Shown here: piece after piece, positions 1 to 13,400 of the stretch
Layout: each line of letters opens with the position of its first letter
Position numbering within the stretch: position 1 is the first letter of the stretch
DNA from: Paraescarpia echinospica
Lineage: Eukaryota > Annelida > Polychaeta > Sabellida > Siboglinidae
DNA length: 64,000 nucleotides
Reading direction: 5' to 3'
Assembly: GCA_020002185.1 (NCBI GenBank)
Contig: CM034543.1
Coordinates: forward strand, 28,359,185 to 28,423,184
The notes under the pieces: model-generated
Told to the model about the DNA's origin: nothing
Databases searched by the model: none
The model's input: only the letters and a program-made list of their open reading frames with translations
Position numbers and translations under genes: made by a program

Positions 1-824
1 TGATGCACAAGCTCTTGGACTTCTAAGTTTGTACAGACATATGACTTTGTAGTTGCAGTCCACATCTTCTGTGATATGTTGCCACCACTGTCACAGATGT
101 CAAAGGCATTCCAGTCATCAGTCATTGACCTGTCTGTCGTCAAACCATTGGTGTTGGGCACCAAGTCCACCATCCACGCCTGCAGAACCAACATGGTGAT
201 CATATGAAGAACCTGCCTAACTACCTGGAAGAACATTCTGCTGTTGTTAAAGTGGAAGAAACTGATGCAGTCATTCAGCAATATCAACTGCAGGTATACA
301 GTCCAATTCTAAACCAGTTGCTGACAAATCTGAGTGACAGATTCCCTGACATAGAAGGGATTGAATCATTCACATCACAGTTTCCCAGGAAGTACCAGAC
401 AGCACTGAACCACCAGGGAAATGATAAGATCGATACACTTCTTGATCAATACGATGGCCTTCCTCAGCTCAACAAAACCAAGACAAAACGAGAATGGCAA
501 CTCTACAAGCACATGGTTGTTGCTGACCAGAACCTCGCTGTAAACACAGCAATTGAGATGATGAGATTGCTGTCAACAGAGCTGGCAACAGAGCTGATGT
601 TGGCCAAGATCTACCTACTGACTCCAGTATCAACAGCTGACTGCAAAAGAGGTTTTTCGACTCTTGGCAGAAACAAAACCAAATCTAGAAACAGTTTGTC
701 AACAAAAATGCTAAACAGTCTCATGTTGCTTGCAATCAAGGGGCCTGATCCAGACAACTTTTACTTTGAAACAGCTTACCAGATCTGTATGCAGAAACCG
801 AGAAGAGTTAATGTGAAAGTCTGA
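1..824 (+). pseudogene. hAT-type transposase C-terminal remnant, frameshifted
   Basis: The stretch 204-821 reads as 206 codons whose last third (STADCKRGFSTLGR followed by a hydrophobic MLNSLMLLAIKGP segment) matches the C-terminal dimerisation region of hAT transposases, in the style of ZNF862-like domesticated or transposon proteins. Upstream, coding-like sequence continues in two other frames: 46-201 reads as a segment with DMLPPLSQMSKAFQ, and about 2-45 reads in a third frame. At least two frameshifts therefore break it. The zinc finger and catalytic core are not in the window. It lies antisense to HERC2, in the intron or flank downstream of exon w29. A dead transposon copy is the simplest reading; the start at 204 is only the first ATG after the break. 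Confidence 0.75.
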
Positions 825-1263
825 GACTAAGTTAACCAGCACAGCCACATGCTGTTGGGCCATATGCATAGCCTAAGACTTTCATGTTAGACTGCCTGAA
901 CTTGCTCGATTGCTTGAACTTTGAAATATGAAAATGACATATAAAACAAGATGTGCTACTTTTATTTAATATTTAAATTACGTTCAGAACGTCAACAGTA
1001 AATGCTTTTGAGAACATATAATTTTTGTAGGGGACATCTTTGGAGTACTTGTACCCTGCACATATAGGTTACCATCTCTTCCTTTAACTGGAATCATATA
1101 TACTTATTCCCTCCATCCCTTTCACAAATGCTGGGGAGACCATTGTTTTATAGGTAATGCATTGCTGGACAGGCAGCTAGTGTAGTTGACGCCATAGTGG
1201 TAATGCACTGTCATATCGCGCACGCCAAGTTATCAGACAAATCGAACACTACAGGACACTCAC
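825..1263. other. HERC2 intron sequence, nothing recognised
   Basis: Between the transposase remnant and the donor of exon w29 I see no exon, array or terminal repeat. It is probably partly the 3' tail of the hAT copy and partly intron. Confidence 0.5.
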
Positions 1264-1494
1264 CACCTGCAGTTCGGCGAGTCGGCACACTTTGGTCATC
1301 CTGAGTTCGTGACACTGGACGGACACCTTGCCACTGGACGCGATACGTGTGATGGTTCCAGGACCCCAGTCCTCATGATTCACAGAACCCCCAAGTCGAG
1401 GCCGGTTGTCGAGGCCCCCAATGATGGCCAGTGTAGCCATCACAGCAGCCTGGACCCGGTGTGTCTCGTCCTTCAGTGTCTGCGGATCCACCAA
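1264..1494 (-). CDS. HERC2: HERC2 exon w29
   Basis: This 231-nt exon in phase 0 encodes [10 protein letters not shown], then [18 protein letters not shown] and a small beta-rich stretch ending in CRLAELQV. It matches the conserved HERC2 segment downstream of the MIB/HERC2 domain (human has AVIGGIDGRLRLGG). The acceptor is CCCGCAG and the donor GTGAGT. A second in-phase donor 3 nt upstream would drop the last Val. It is the last exon visible before the left edge. Confidence 0.93.
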
Positions 1495-4400
1495 CTGCGG
1501 GCAGAACACAAAGATACCTAACAAGTCACGATGATATAAACCTTAAGGTAACATTCTGGGATCGTCCATCTTTAAAAGGGGGCTGTCTGTTGCTAGTTTT
1601 TAATTAGTTAATCAATATAATGTTCTTAAGACTATACTATGTTGAAGGTATACTGCCCGCCAAATTGTGTTTAGTAAGCCTGTAACAACGGTCGCAATTT
1701 GAAGGTACGCACACGGGCTCATGTTCAAATAGTAAACAAAACATCTAGCTTCATTGCCAGCCAGGGTGGTTTGGTACTGATTAGGCTGCCGTGTAGAAAC
1801 TTGGGCAATTTAATTCTCCCGACGTTGCCTGCCTTTCTGAAGAGATTGTATTAGTCGCTGGTCCCTTCTGTCTGGTGTCTAAGCCAGGGGAAGTATCAGT
1901 TCCCAAGCAGGGAAATGGAAAAAACTTGTCGTGGACTCACTGAGCAGAGGTCTCATTCTCAAAAAACAAACAAACAAAATAATGTTGGTCGTATAATGGA
2001 AATAAACACACAAAAATTATATCCGCGTGCAATAATGCATGTAAGTAGATGGAAGTGGACAACTGACCGTGAGAGAGATGGAGTGGTCAGCGAGCATGTC
2101 GGTAAGCAGGTGCAGGTGGTGGACGATGTAGGTGTTGATGACAGTGTTCCAGGCATCGTGGGCATGCAGGGAACGCAGTAGGACCACCATCTCCTCCGCC
2201 AGGGTGCTGGTGTAGGAGGCGGACAGGGGGACAGGAGCCTTCCTCCTTCCCTGCCACGACTCACCCTCATCAGCACCTGTAACACAACACACGGATGTAA
2301 CACAACACACACACACAGCTGTAACAGGACACACGGCTGTAACACAACACACACAGCTGTAACACAACTCGCGGCTGTAACACAACACGCACAGCTGTAA
2401 CACAACACACAGCTGTAACACAACACACGGCTGTAATACAACCCATACAGCTGTAACACAACACACGGCTGTAGCACAACCCATACAGCTGTAAAAGGAC
2501 GCATGGCTGTAACACAACACATACAGCTGTAACATAACACATGGCTGTAACACAACCCATACAGCTGTAACAGAACACACGGCTGTGACACAACCCATAC
2601 AGTTGTAACAGAACACTCGGCTGTAACACAACCCATACAGCTGTAACAGAACACACAGCTTTAACACAACACATACAGCTGTAACACAACACACGGCTGT
2701 AATACAACACATACAGCTATAACACAACACACGGCTGTAATACAACACATACAGCTGTAACACAACACATACAGCTGTAACAGAACACACGGTTGTAACA
2801 CAACACATACAGCTGTAACAAAACACACGGCTGTAGTACAACCCATACAGCTGTAACAGGACACACGGCTGTAGCACAACCCATACAGCTGTAACAGGAC
2901 ACACGGCTGTAACACAACACATACAGCTGTAACAGAACACACGGCTGTAACATAATCCATACAGCTGTAACAGAACACACGGTTGTAACACAACCCACAC
3001 AGCTGTAACAGAACACACGGTTGTAACACAACCCACACAGCTGTAACAGAACACACGGCTGTAACACAACCCATACAGCTGTAACATAACACACAGCATT
3101 AACACAACACATACAGCTGTAACAGAACACACGGCTGTAACACAACACATTCAGCTGTAACACAACACACAGCTGTAACACAACCCATACAGCTGTAACA
3201 GAACACACGGCTGTAACACAACACATACAGCTGTAACATTCAAGACACCAAGCTCTCCTATACGTATTCCTGTTATTTGCATGTTATTTGTGTTAAATAA
3301 TTTTTTTAAATTGCACTCTACATAAAAGCACTGTTCCTGTTTTGCCCACCTACGACCACCTGTGTCCTCAGGTGGTAGGCGGAATCATGGAAGAAGAACA
3401 CAACACAGTTATTATTATATATTTTAAATTATTCCTATTATTAGTAGTATTTTGAATACATTTTAAAATTATTTATTTATTATTATTTTAATTTTACACT
3501 ATTTTATGTAATTTAATATGTTTTGAAGCAACAGGATACATTTATTATTATTACTGATGGTATTAGCGGTTTTTCATATATCACATATTTCAAAAATATA
3601 TTTATTAATATATATTTTAAATTATTCCTATTATTTGTAGTATTTTTAATACATTTTAAGATTATTTATTTATTTATTATTTTTAAAAATTCTACACTAT
3701 TTTATGTAATTTAATATGTTGTGAAGCACGACAAACAATCTGGATCTGGCGCTACATCAAATAAAATATATTATTGTAATATTGATAGTATTAGCAGTTT
3801 TTCCTATTTCACATATTTCAAGTTTTTTTAATGCAGCTTGGCCTATAAATATTTACTTTAACAATTTTATAAATCTGTACATTTTGCATAGTTTTTTTAC
3901 ATTTTTTATAGCGTACTATTATTATTGTTGTTTTCATTTTGCAGTTACCAAGTTTTTCCTGAATTAATTTGAAGCTATTTAGAATTTGATTTGATTTAGA
4001 GTTTGTTTGTACACACCTATGAATGGGACGGAGGCCGCGGATATAACTGTGTCAAAATAAAGTTTTATTATTACAAAGTTGTAACAGGATGCATGGCTAT
4101 AAGAGGACACTTGGCTGTAAGAGCACATGTAACCGGACACAAACCTGTGACAGGGACACACATGTAACCGGACACAAACCTGTGACAGGGACACACATGT
4201 AACCGGACACAAACCTGTGACAGGGACACACATGTAACCGGACACAAACCTGTGACAGGGTCACATGTAACTGGACACAAACCTGTGACAGGGACACATG
4301 TAACTGGACACAAACCTGTGACAGGGACACACATGTAACTGGACACAAGCCTGTGACAGGGACACACATGTAACCGGACACAAACCTGTGACAGGGACAC

Positions 4401-7400
4401 ACATGTAACCGGACACAAACCTGTGACAGGGACACACATGTAACCGGACACAAACATGTGACAGGGACACACATGTAACCGGACACAAACCTGTGACAGG
4501 GACACATGTAACTGGACACAAACCTGTGACAGGGACACACATGTAACCGGACACAAACCTGTGACAGGGACACACATGTAACCGGACACAAACCTGTGAC
4601 AGGGACACACATGTAACTGGACACAAACCTGTGACAGGGACACACATGTAACTGGACACAAACCTGTGACAGGGACACACATGTAACTGGACACAAACCT
4701 TTGACAGGGACACACATGTAACTGGACACAAACCTGTGACAGGGACACACATGTAACTGGACACAAACCTGTGACAGGGACACATACACAGATGTTATGT
4801 ATCTATATCACACTGTATTCATACATATCAATGGTATCCAAAAAAGAATAATTAATTATGCAACCCAGTTGAGCTTAGTTCTGGCCGACTCCACATTGTT
4901 TATACTGCTATTTGTGGGGCTGACAGCGACCAGTTCACCTAATAAGTAGGCCTACTTATTTTATATTATTATCATTTTAAACCAACTGGTTACAGCCTTA
5001 ATTGGCTCCACTGTCAGCTTGGAATCGTATATTATATCACCGATTGTTATACTTGTTTGATAATATTTGTATGTATGATTTCCAAAAATAAACTATATAT
5101 ATCTATCTATGACTCTCAAAGTACAATGAGTGGGACTGAACCACTGCAGTGTGTGGATTCATTATTTCCCCACAGCTGCCAACAACTGAACGTACCTGCT
5201 GAAGATAACGTTGGGTCTGGACTACACTTCAGAAGGGCATTACCCAGAATATCACACAACTTCTCTATGAGATCTCGCATGCGCCGGCAGTCGTGAGGAC
5301 TCTCCCAAGAGGGCAGCACAGTGCGGAGGAGTTGTAATGCGAGAACCTGTCAAAGGTGATCCCTTTACAGTCAGGTGCTAATAGTAACACAAAACTACAA
5401 GTGACATGATGACACTGCTAGAAACAATATGACACTGCCAGTACCATGGTGACACTGCTAGAAACAATATGACACTGCCAGTACCATGGTGACACTACTA
5501 GAAACAATATGACACTGCCAATACCATGGTGACACTGCTAGAAACAATATGACACTGCCAGTACCACGGTGACACTGCTAGAAACAATATGACACTGCCA
5601 GTACCATGGTGACACTGCTAGAAACAATATGACACTGCCAGTACCATGGTGACACTGCTAGAAACAATATGACACTGCCAATACCATGGTGACACTGCTA
5701 GAAACAATATGACACTGCCAGTACCACGGTGACACTGCTAGAAACAATATGACACTGCCAATACCATGGTGACACTGCTAGAAACAATATGACACTGCCA
5801 GTACCATGGTGTCGCTGCTAGAAACAATATGACACTGCCAGTACCATGGTGACAATGCTAGAAACAATATGACACTGCCAGTACCATGGTGACACTGCTA
5901 GAAACAACATGACACTGCCAGTACCATGGTGATACTGCTAAGTGATATGGTGACCATAACAATAACATGGTGATTCTGCCAGTAACATGGCACAGCTAAT
6001 GATATGTTGACATGGCTAGTGACACTGTCAGTAACATGATGACACTGCTAATGATATGTTGCCACTGCTAGTAAGTGACACTACCAGTAACAAAATGACA
6101 ATGCCTTCAACACAGTGACATTACTAGTAACATTGTGATACTAGTTGCAACATGGTGATAATGATAGTAACATGATAACAGTTCTAGTAACACAATGGCA
6201 TTGCTAGTAACATGGTGACTGTTTCAGTAGCACAGTCACACTATAAAAGTAAACTGTCAGTAACATGATGACACTGCTAATGATATGTTGCCACTGCTAG
6301 TAAGTGACACTACCAGTAACAAAATGACAATGCCTTCAACACAGTGACATTACTAGTAACATTGTGATACTAGTTGCAACATGGTGATAATGATAGTAAC
6401 ATGATAACAGTTCTAGTAACACAATGGCATTGCTAGTAACATGGTGACTGTTTCAGTAGCAGTCACACTATAAAAGTAAACTGTCAGTAACATGTTGACA
6501 CTGCCAATAACGTGTAACAGGTCGGACCCAAGTACCCTCACCTGTCGGGGTAGATTCGAGGCTCCAGACGGGGTGTGTTCGGTCGCAATGAGTCTGAGAC
6601 AGAGCTGCACCCAGGGTTCACTGGAGAGGGCACGTTGCATGGGAGCACACAGGGCAGAGCTACGGATGAACCCCAGGTTGGCCCACGTGTAGTGCTGCTC
6701 ACAGCTGACTGCCTGCCTCGCGTGATGCACGTCTGAAACACAGGGTGGACCTTAACCCTAGCCCTAACACCACTCTAATACACCTGACTGTAGCCCCACT
6801 CTAGACAGAAGTGTTTATTTAATCCAAAAATATATAACATGATATTGTTACAGTAGGTAGCTTGAAACAATGTCTTTCAAAACAATTTTTAAAGTATAAA
6901 TATGTATATGCATGCATGTGTGCGTGTGTGCGTGTGTGTATAGATTCATAGATATATATATATATATATATAAAAAGCATCATTAACACATGAACAGCAC
7001 TAATTATAATAACAGCACTAATTATAATAACAGATGAAAAACTAAAATCACAGTATTTATACAATCAACATTTGCTAATTTATAATGGATCAGGGAGACT
7101 GCTACCAAGACAAAATACGATCGCTATCGTAGCAGCCATCATAATAACTATATAAATTAACACCTTTAAACACTTTTAACACCTTTAAACCCTTTGGAAT
7201 GTGCAAACTTATGAGATCTAAGTGGTTGAGGGCAACTAAATTGATATATATCCAGTAAGTCACAATCAAAATTTTGCGCTTGACATCCGTCAAACTTTGC
7301 CACCAATGTTGAGAACGTTTATACACATGAATTACATTACTATTCATGCATGACATCTCATAAAGCAAACATTCCCACATACAGTTGTCACTTTACAAAC

Positions 7401-10400
7401 TTTGCCTTATGTTTTTGTCCTAAAGAAACGATTTTGTGGCCAGAATTTCAACAAAATTTATGATGGAATGCACAAATGCTCCAAGTCTTCAGCATTATTT
7501 TTTTGATGGACAGGTCAATTAAGTGCGCATTTGTGAGTACTAGAAGGTGACTGACTGAGTGCCTGAGAGCAGCCGGCATCCACGAGGGTCCTGAGCAGTC
7601 CACTCAGTGTCTTGATGGCGGCTCTCTCTGCCTGGTCGGCGTGTACCCCGGCACAGATGGTGAGGGACTGCAGTAGCTGGGTGGCCGCCTGCTTGATCAG
7701 CAGGGTGGGGTGGTGGCTGCCAAGGGGGGTCCCGTCTGTGAACACTGCAACACACGTTATATATATATATGATGTACTCTGTATACATAGTAGTGTGCAC
7801 CACTCTTGTGGACACCTGGTGGCAGAGTATGAAACCTAGCAGCAGTGTATGACACCTGGCGATGATGTATGACATTTGGTGACACAGTATGACAGGTGGT
7901 GACAGAGTATGACATCTGGTGATGAAGTATGACATCCGGCAGCTGTGTTCCACCTGACGGCAGACACAATCAAAGACATTTCAAGTGTCCTTTTACTAAA
8001 CAAGTTTTAATTTCACAACGCCTCTATTATATACAAGAGAGTGTTAGACAGATAGCTAGAGATATATTTTATTTGACGTCAGCCTCACCAGCATCATCCT
8101 CAACATCCTCATCTTCTTCCTCATCATCATCGTTACTAGATGGCGCCAGTGGTTCCACCAGCTTCAGATCATACTTTCCCTCCTTCCCCATGCGGTACGA
8201 GTTTGTGTTTCCCGTGTCCCACTGAACCCGGATCCAGCCGTCTTCCCCCAGCTCCCCAATCACATGGCCCAAACTCGGGGGAGGACCGTCCTGCAACCAC
8301 GACAACAATGTTGACAATGTCCTGAATCAGCTACAACAACAACGACAATATACTGCAGGCAGTGATAACAATGTTGACACCATCATGCAAGCAGCAACAA
8401 CAATGCTGACAACATCCCGCATAACGACAACAACACTGACAACATCATGCAAGCAGCAACAGCAACACTGACAATATGCTACACACAATGACAACCACGA
8501 AGACAACATCCTGCAAGCAGTGATAACAACGTTGACAATATCCTGAAGCATTGACAATAATGTTGACAACATCCTGAAGGAGTGACAACATTTAAAACAT
8601 CCTGGAAGCAGTGACAACACCACTGACAACATTCTGAAGGAGTGACAATCCTGACACCATCCTGCATCACTGTGTCAGTGACAACAACCTTGCACAAGGA
8701 TTCTGACAACAACCTGCACAGACATGTGACAACAGTGTTGTTGTAAGTCGAAAACCCTCACGACAAGCCTTACCTGGTCACCCCATTTCCAGTCAATGCC
8801 CCTCATGACACGGGTCCCCACTTTCATTACAGATGCTAGTGCGGGGCCTGTGATCGGGGCCTGCTGCGGCTGCTGTCTGGGTCGCGGCTCCTCCAGCACT
8901 GCGTGAACGGCCTTGACATTCTCCACAGGCACGTTACTCGGGTCAGGCCCTGAAACATGCATTTTGCATGTGCAATAATCTGAAACATGTATGCTATTTG
9001 GGCAGTTAGTTTGGTCAGGCCCTGAAACATGCATTTTATCTGGACAATTACGTTGATTGTGCTCTGGAACATGCATTCTATCGATTTAATTCCTTGGCGA
9101 AAGATTAATAAGGAATTATGACTCTACACTAGCCTTTCAAGAAGAACAGATATGGAGGACATTGCAAAAAGTATTTTTGTGCAGTGCTTGAAATAATTCT
9201 GAATACTTACAAGAGAACCTTTATTGTTATTGAAACAAACATGTCTGTTCTGGAAGTTTAGAGGTTGTGAAGAGGCACTTGCATTACATCAGAACTAGAA
9301 GTTTGATTATCTATGAGATTGAACATAGATTGAGTTAGAGCCAGTGGTGTTACCTATGAGATTGAGCACTGACTGTGTTAGAGCCAGCAGTCTTACCTAT
9401 GCAATTGTGCACTGACTGCGTTAGAGCCAACAGTCTTACCTATGAGGTTGAGCAGAGACTGCGTTAGAGCCAGCAGTCTTACCTATGAGATTGAGCATAG
9501 ATTGTGTTAGAGCAAGCAGTATTACCTATGAGACTGAGCACAGACCGTGCTAGAGCCAGCATTCTTACCTATGAGATTGAGCACAGACCGTGCTAGAGCC
9601 AGCATTCTTACCTATGAGATTGAGCACAGACTGTGTTAGAGCAAGCAGTCTTACCTATGAGATTGAGCACAGACTGTGTTAGAGCAAGCTGTCTTACCTA
9701 TGAGATTGAGCACAGACTGTATTAGAGCGAGGAGGCCAGAGTTGAGCAGCAGACTGATACTGTTGGGCTGATGTTCACTGGTTAGTAGTCCGAGCGTGGC
9801 CAGCAGGAACCTGGACATGCCGAGACAGCCCAGACTGACCGGAGTCCGCTGCAAAGTGACAAAAGTCGGCAAAATCTAATCAATAGTGTATGTGTGCATG
9901 TGTGTGCGTGTGTATGTGTATGCATGCATGCGTGCATGTGTATTTTTTTCAGTGGACGAATTGAATGATGACATATTGTTCATAGGGCGCCTTTCAGTAT
10001 CACTATGTTTGATTTACTGGGAAATTAGCATCAGCTACAAGCAATGCCGTAATTGCCAACAGGAGAAATTAAAAGGTCAACGGGAACAAGTTTAAGGAGA
10101 GATATGGCAGCTAGATAGGACATTTTTTGTAAATACACAATTAATGGAATGTTTTGTGCCCAAGTTGTAGAGTATGTCTTATTGAATAAAATATATTGAA
10201 ATTTGTTCTGCCAGACCCCCTGTTTCTGTGGCAACAATAAAAAATGGCCACTAGAGAGGGAAAATATAGTATAATTTGGAAACACTGCAGCTCCTCCCAT
10301 AATGTAATTCTTTCTAGTTCTTATTTACAACACCTCGTTCTATGCAATGTCGAAGATATATTTTATGTATTGTCATTATTTAATATTTAAAAAATATGTT

Positions 10401-13400
10401 TAAATTTTGTTGGTAAAATCCATATTTTTATTATGATAATATATATGATATATAGTATATATAATATATGATACATATAACTAAAAATATATATATATCC
10501 TTGACACTGCGTAGAGAAGTTAGCAAGGAACACATCAGTCAATATTTCATTAATGTAGCATCATTACTTCTAAAGATATGATGTTTCCAAACTGGAAAAA
10601 CACTGATTTTAGCAAACTGGTTTAAACGGCTGTCAAAGATTCGGTAATGGGATTTATCACATGACAGAAGCAAATTTTATCCATGCATATAAGTTACTTA
10701 GAGGTATGTAACTGTTATAAAAAAGAAATCTTTATTAATTAATAGTAAACATAAAATGCTATGAGAATAGAGAAGAATCACATTTTGAGTATTTTTGTCA
10801 GAAAATTTCATTTTAGCTGCAGTGTCTCTCTTTAAGACAAAATACAACAATGGTGATGACACCTGCGCTTAGTTTGTGTCTCAATAGGAATTAATGTCCT
10901 TGTTACATAATAAGTACACATATTTGCCTTGGTTAGTCAGTTATGGATTGTGAAAGGTTGGGGTAAATAACAATAATAATAAGATAATTTCTGTTGCGCT
11001 AAAATCCTCGGAAACCAAGCTCATAGGCGCATCAATACAAAAGGGTTATAAGCCGAATTAAAGTTGTCAACAGATGGATCGATGCGCCAGGGAACTAAGA
11101 TGGATACTAACACCAACAGACAGTTACAATAATTTGAGAAGTTACCTTGTTTGACAAGTTGTCGTTGCCGTGGTGACAGGGGTCAATGCCATGGTGACAG
11201 GGGTCAATGCCGTGACATTTGAAGTAGCGGTCCGCCCTGATGACGCAGTCGCGCAGTGTCGCGATCGCCCACTTACTCAGTTCTGAGTAAGTCATCTCCA
11301 GCAGTAGTCGGTCACATGGGGGGATGAGGGCAACATCAGAGAGACAGTGGGGTGCAGGGCGACTACAACCATAAGTATGGATGAAGGGTACTTAGAGATC
11401 ATATCAGAGCATCGATGTCCGATATCAGACAAAATTACTTTTCTTTGGGACAGGGGGTCAGAGGCAGTTTCGGACATTGATATTTTACACTTCGGACCGA
11501 TACTGTTAGTATATTGATATCATATCAATGTTACACCCTTTCGTCTGAGGAGAGGGGGTGGGGACTGAGGCCAGATGAATGTAACTTTGTCTGATATAGG
11601 ACATAAACATTCTGAGATGTTCCCTTGTGTATAGTTATACCGGTCAATGCCACTGCACACTAAAATCCGCTGCATTAATATCTCCCTTGAAAATGCCTTG
11701 AACACATGCTACAGATGACACTTGCCTATGTTTACATGAACACATGAAAATGTTAGTTTAGGCACCCAAGAAATATTGTGTTTTGTTCACTTAAGCAATG
11801 AACAATCAGGATGACAAAAATGCGTGTGAAGAATGGAACATTTCTATGATAAAGATACACAATATAAACCAACTTTGCATACTTATCTGATATTATTGTC
11901 AGCGTCTTGTCGTCTATAACGCGGTTTATGGCACTGGTGTGTATTTGCAGTAAGGACTTTTTTGTTTAAAATGTGTACCTCACAGGGTCACACTTAACGT
12001 TTCTAAAAATTTCTCTGTACAAATTTTATTATGTATGTGTGTAGAGATTTAAAACAATAATATGGATATCTTATGGAAGTTTGTCCAGATTTGTTTGTTA
12101 AAATGTTTTTCTCTATTACATAAAGCAGAATAGGGAAGCACCAGTATACGTACCTTGGGGTGTCGAAGGTGTGAGGTAGTCCCTGCCAGCCACATAAGAG
12201 GGCGTAGCGCACCGAGTCTATGAGGTGGTCGCGGTGGACGAGGGTCAGCATGTTCTGTATCCCCTTTAGACGAATCTCCGCTCGTTCCACCTGGCGGGGG
12301 AACAATGCATCAAATGTCACAATGCGACCCAAAAAATCACAAATTTTGAAACAAGTTGATCATGGTGTGCTTTATAAAAAGACTGCAGGTATTTGAAACT
12401 CTGCACCTGAACCTTTCCTGACTTTTGTCATCTTCAGTCTAAATCCAACATTTCATAGGTTATTGTGGCTGACAATATTTGTAACTAATTTCTTAAAATC
12501 TACCTGTAAACACCTGTTTGTCTTGTCATTAACTCACCAGGGAACCATTTCACTAACATTCTTAACCCTAGAAGTGACCACTGAAAATCCTTTGTAGTGT
12601 ACTATTCCTATAAAAATCATAACCTTGCTAATATTTGTCATAAAAATATGAATGAGGTATCAGTTTATTGCTAAAGGATTGCTTTATTATAATAAAATTA
12701 TAATAACTATATCACATACTAAAATCATGGGGATATTACATTTTGTTTTCGACTTGTTTTGGAGGGCTGCTGACATTACATTTGTAACCATGGTTTTGAT
12801 GTAATTTTGGGCAGATCGGCCAATGACAGAGCTTTCCATCGATACCACATGTGCAGGGGTCTAGACTTTATGAATCGATGTGTAAATTCAGTACGCAGGA
12901 CGTAGTAAAATCACCAAAATGTGGGCGTCAACCGCGTCACATGTTTTATAAGCTAGATTGTGAGTAGCCATCATTGAATCTGCTCACGAATAAATATACA
13001 CGATCTCGAAAAAATCTGTCAGCTGTCCATAGATACCAAATGTTTGCAAGTCAGTTGCGCGTGATGGAAGTGAAAATTGCTACAACAAGGGCAGGTATGG
13101 CTGGGCTGAATTTCGGCCCGAGACACTCCAAGGGTTAAGAGCTCTTATATTTTGCTCTCCAAAATTGATTTCACACCTTAACAGCGATTTTGTGTGCCTA
13201 AAACTGTCAACACCAGGGTGCGCCACTGGGACACTTTTGCTGCAGTGTCGTGGAAATAGTGTCCTCTGAGATGTGAATTTTGAAAACACATCTTAATTAT
13301 AACAACGGATTCTGTTTAATGATCGATTTTTGTTACGAGCTCAATATCTTTAAATGGTCTCTGGTAATGCAACGACTTCTTCAGTTCATATCTATCTGTA

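Noticed and set aside
204..824. Intact domesticated transposase gene
   Set aside because: Homologous sequence continues upstream in two other frames, so the frame starting at 204 is the tail of a broken copy.
2277..4785. Cys/Val/Tyr-rich repeat proteins on the minus strand
   Set aside because: Several overlapping frames are open at once through short-period arrays; no start context, domain or exon structure supports a gene.
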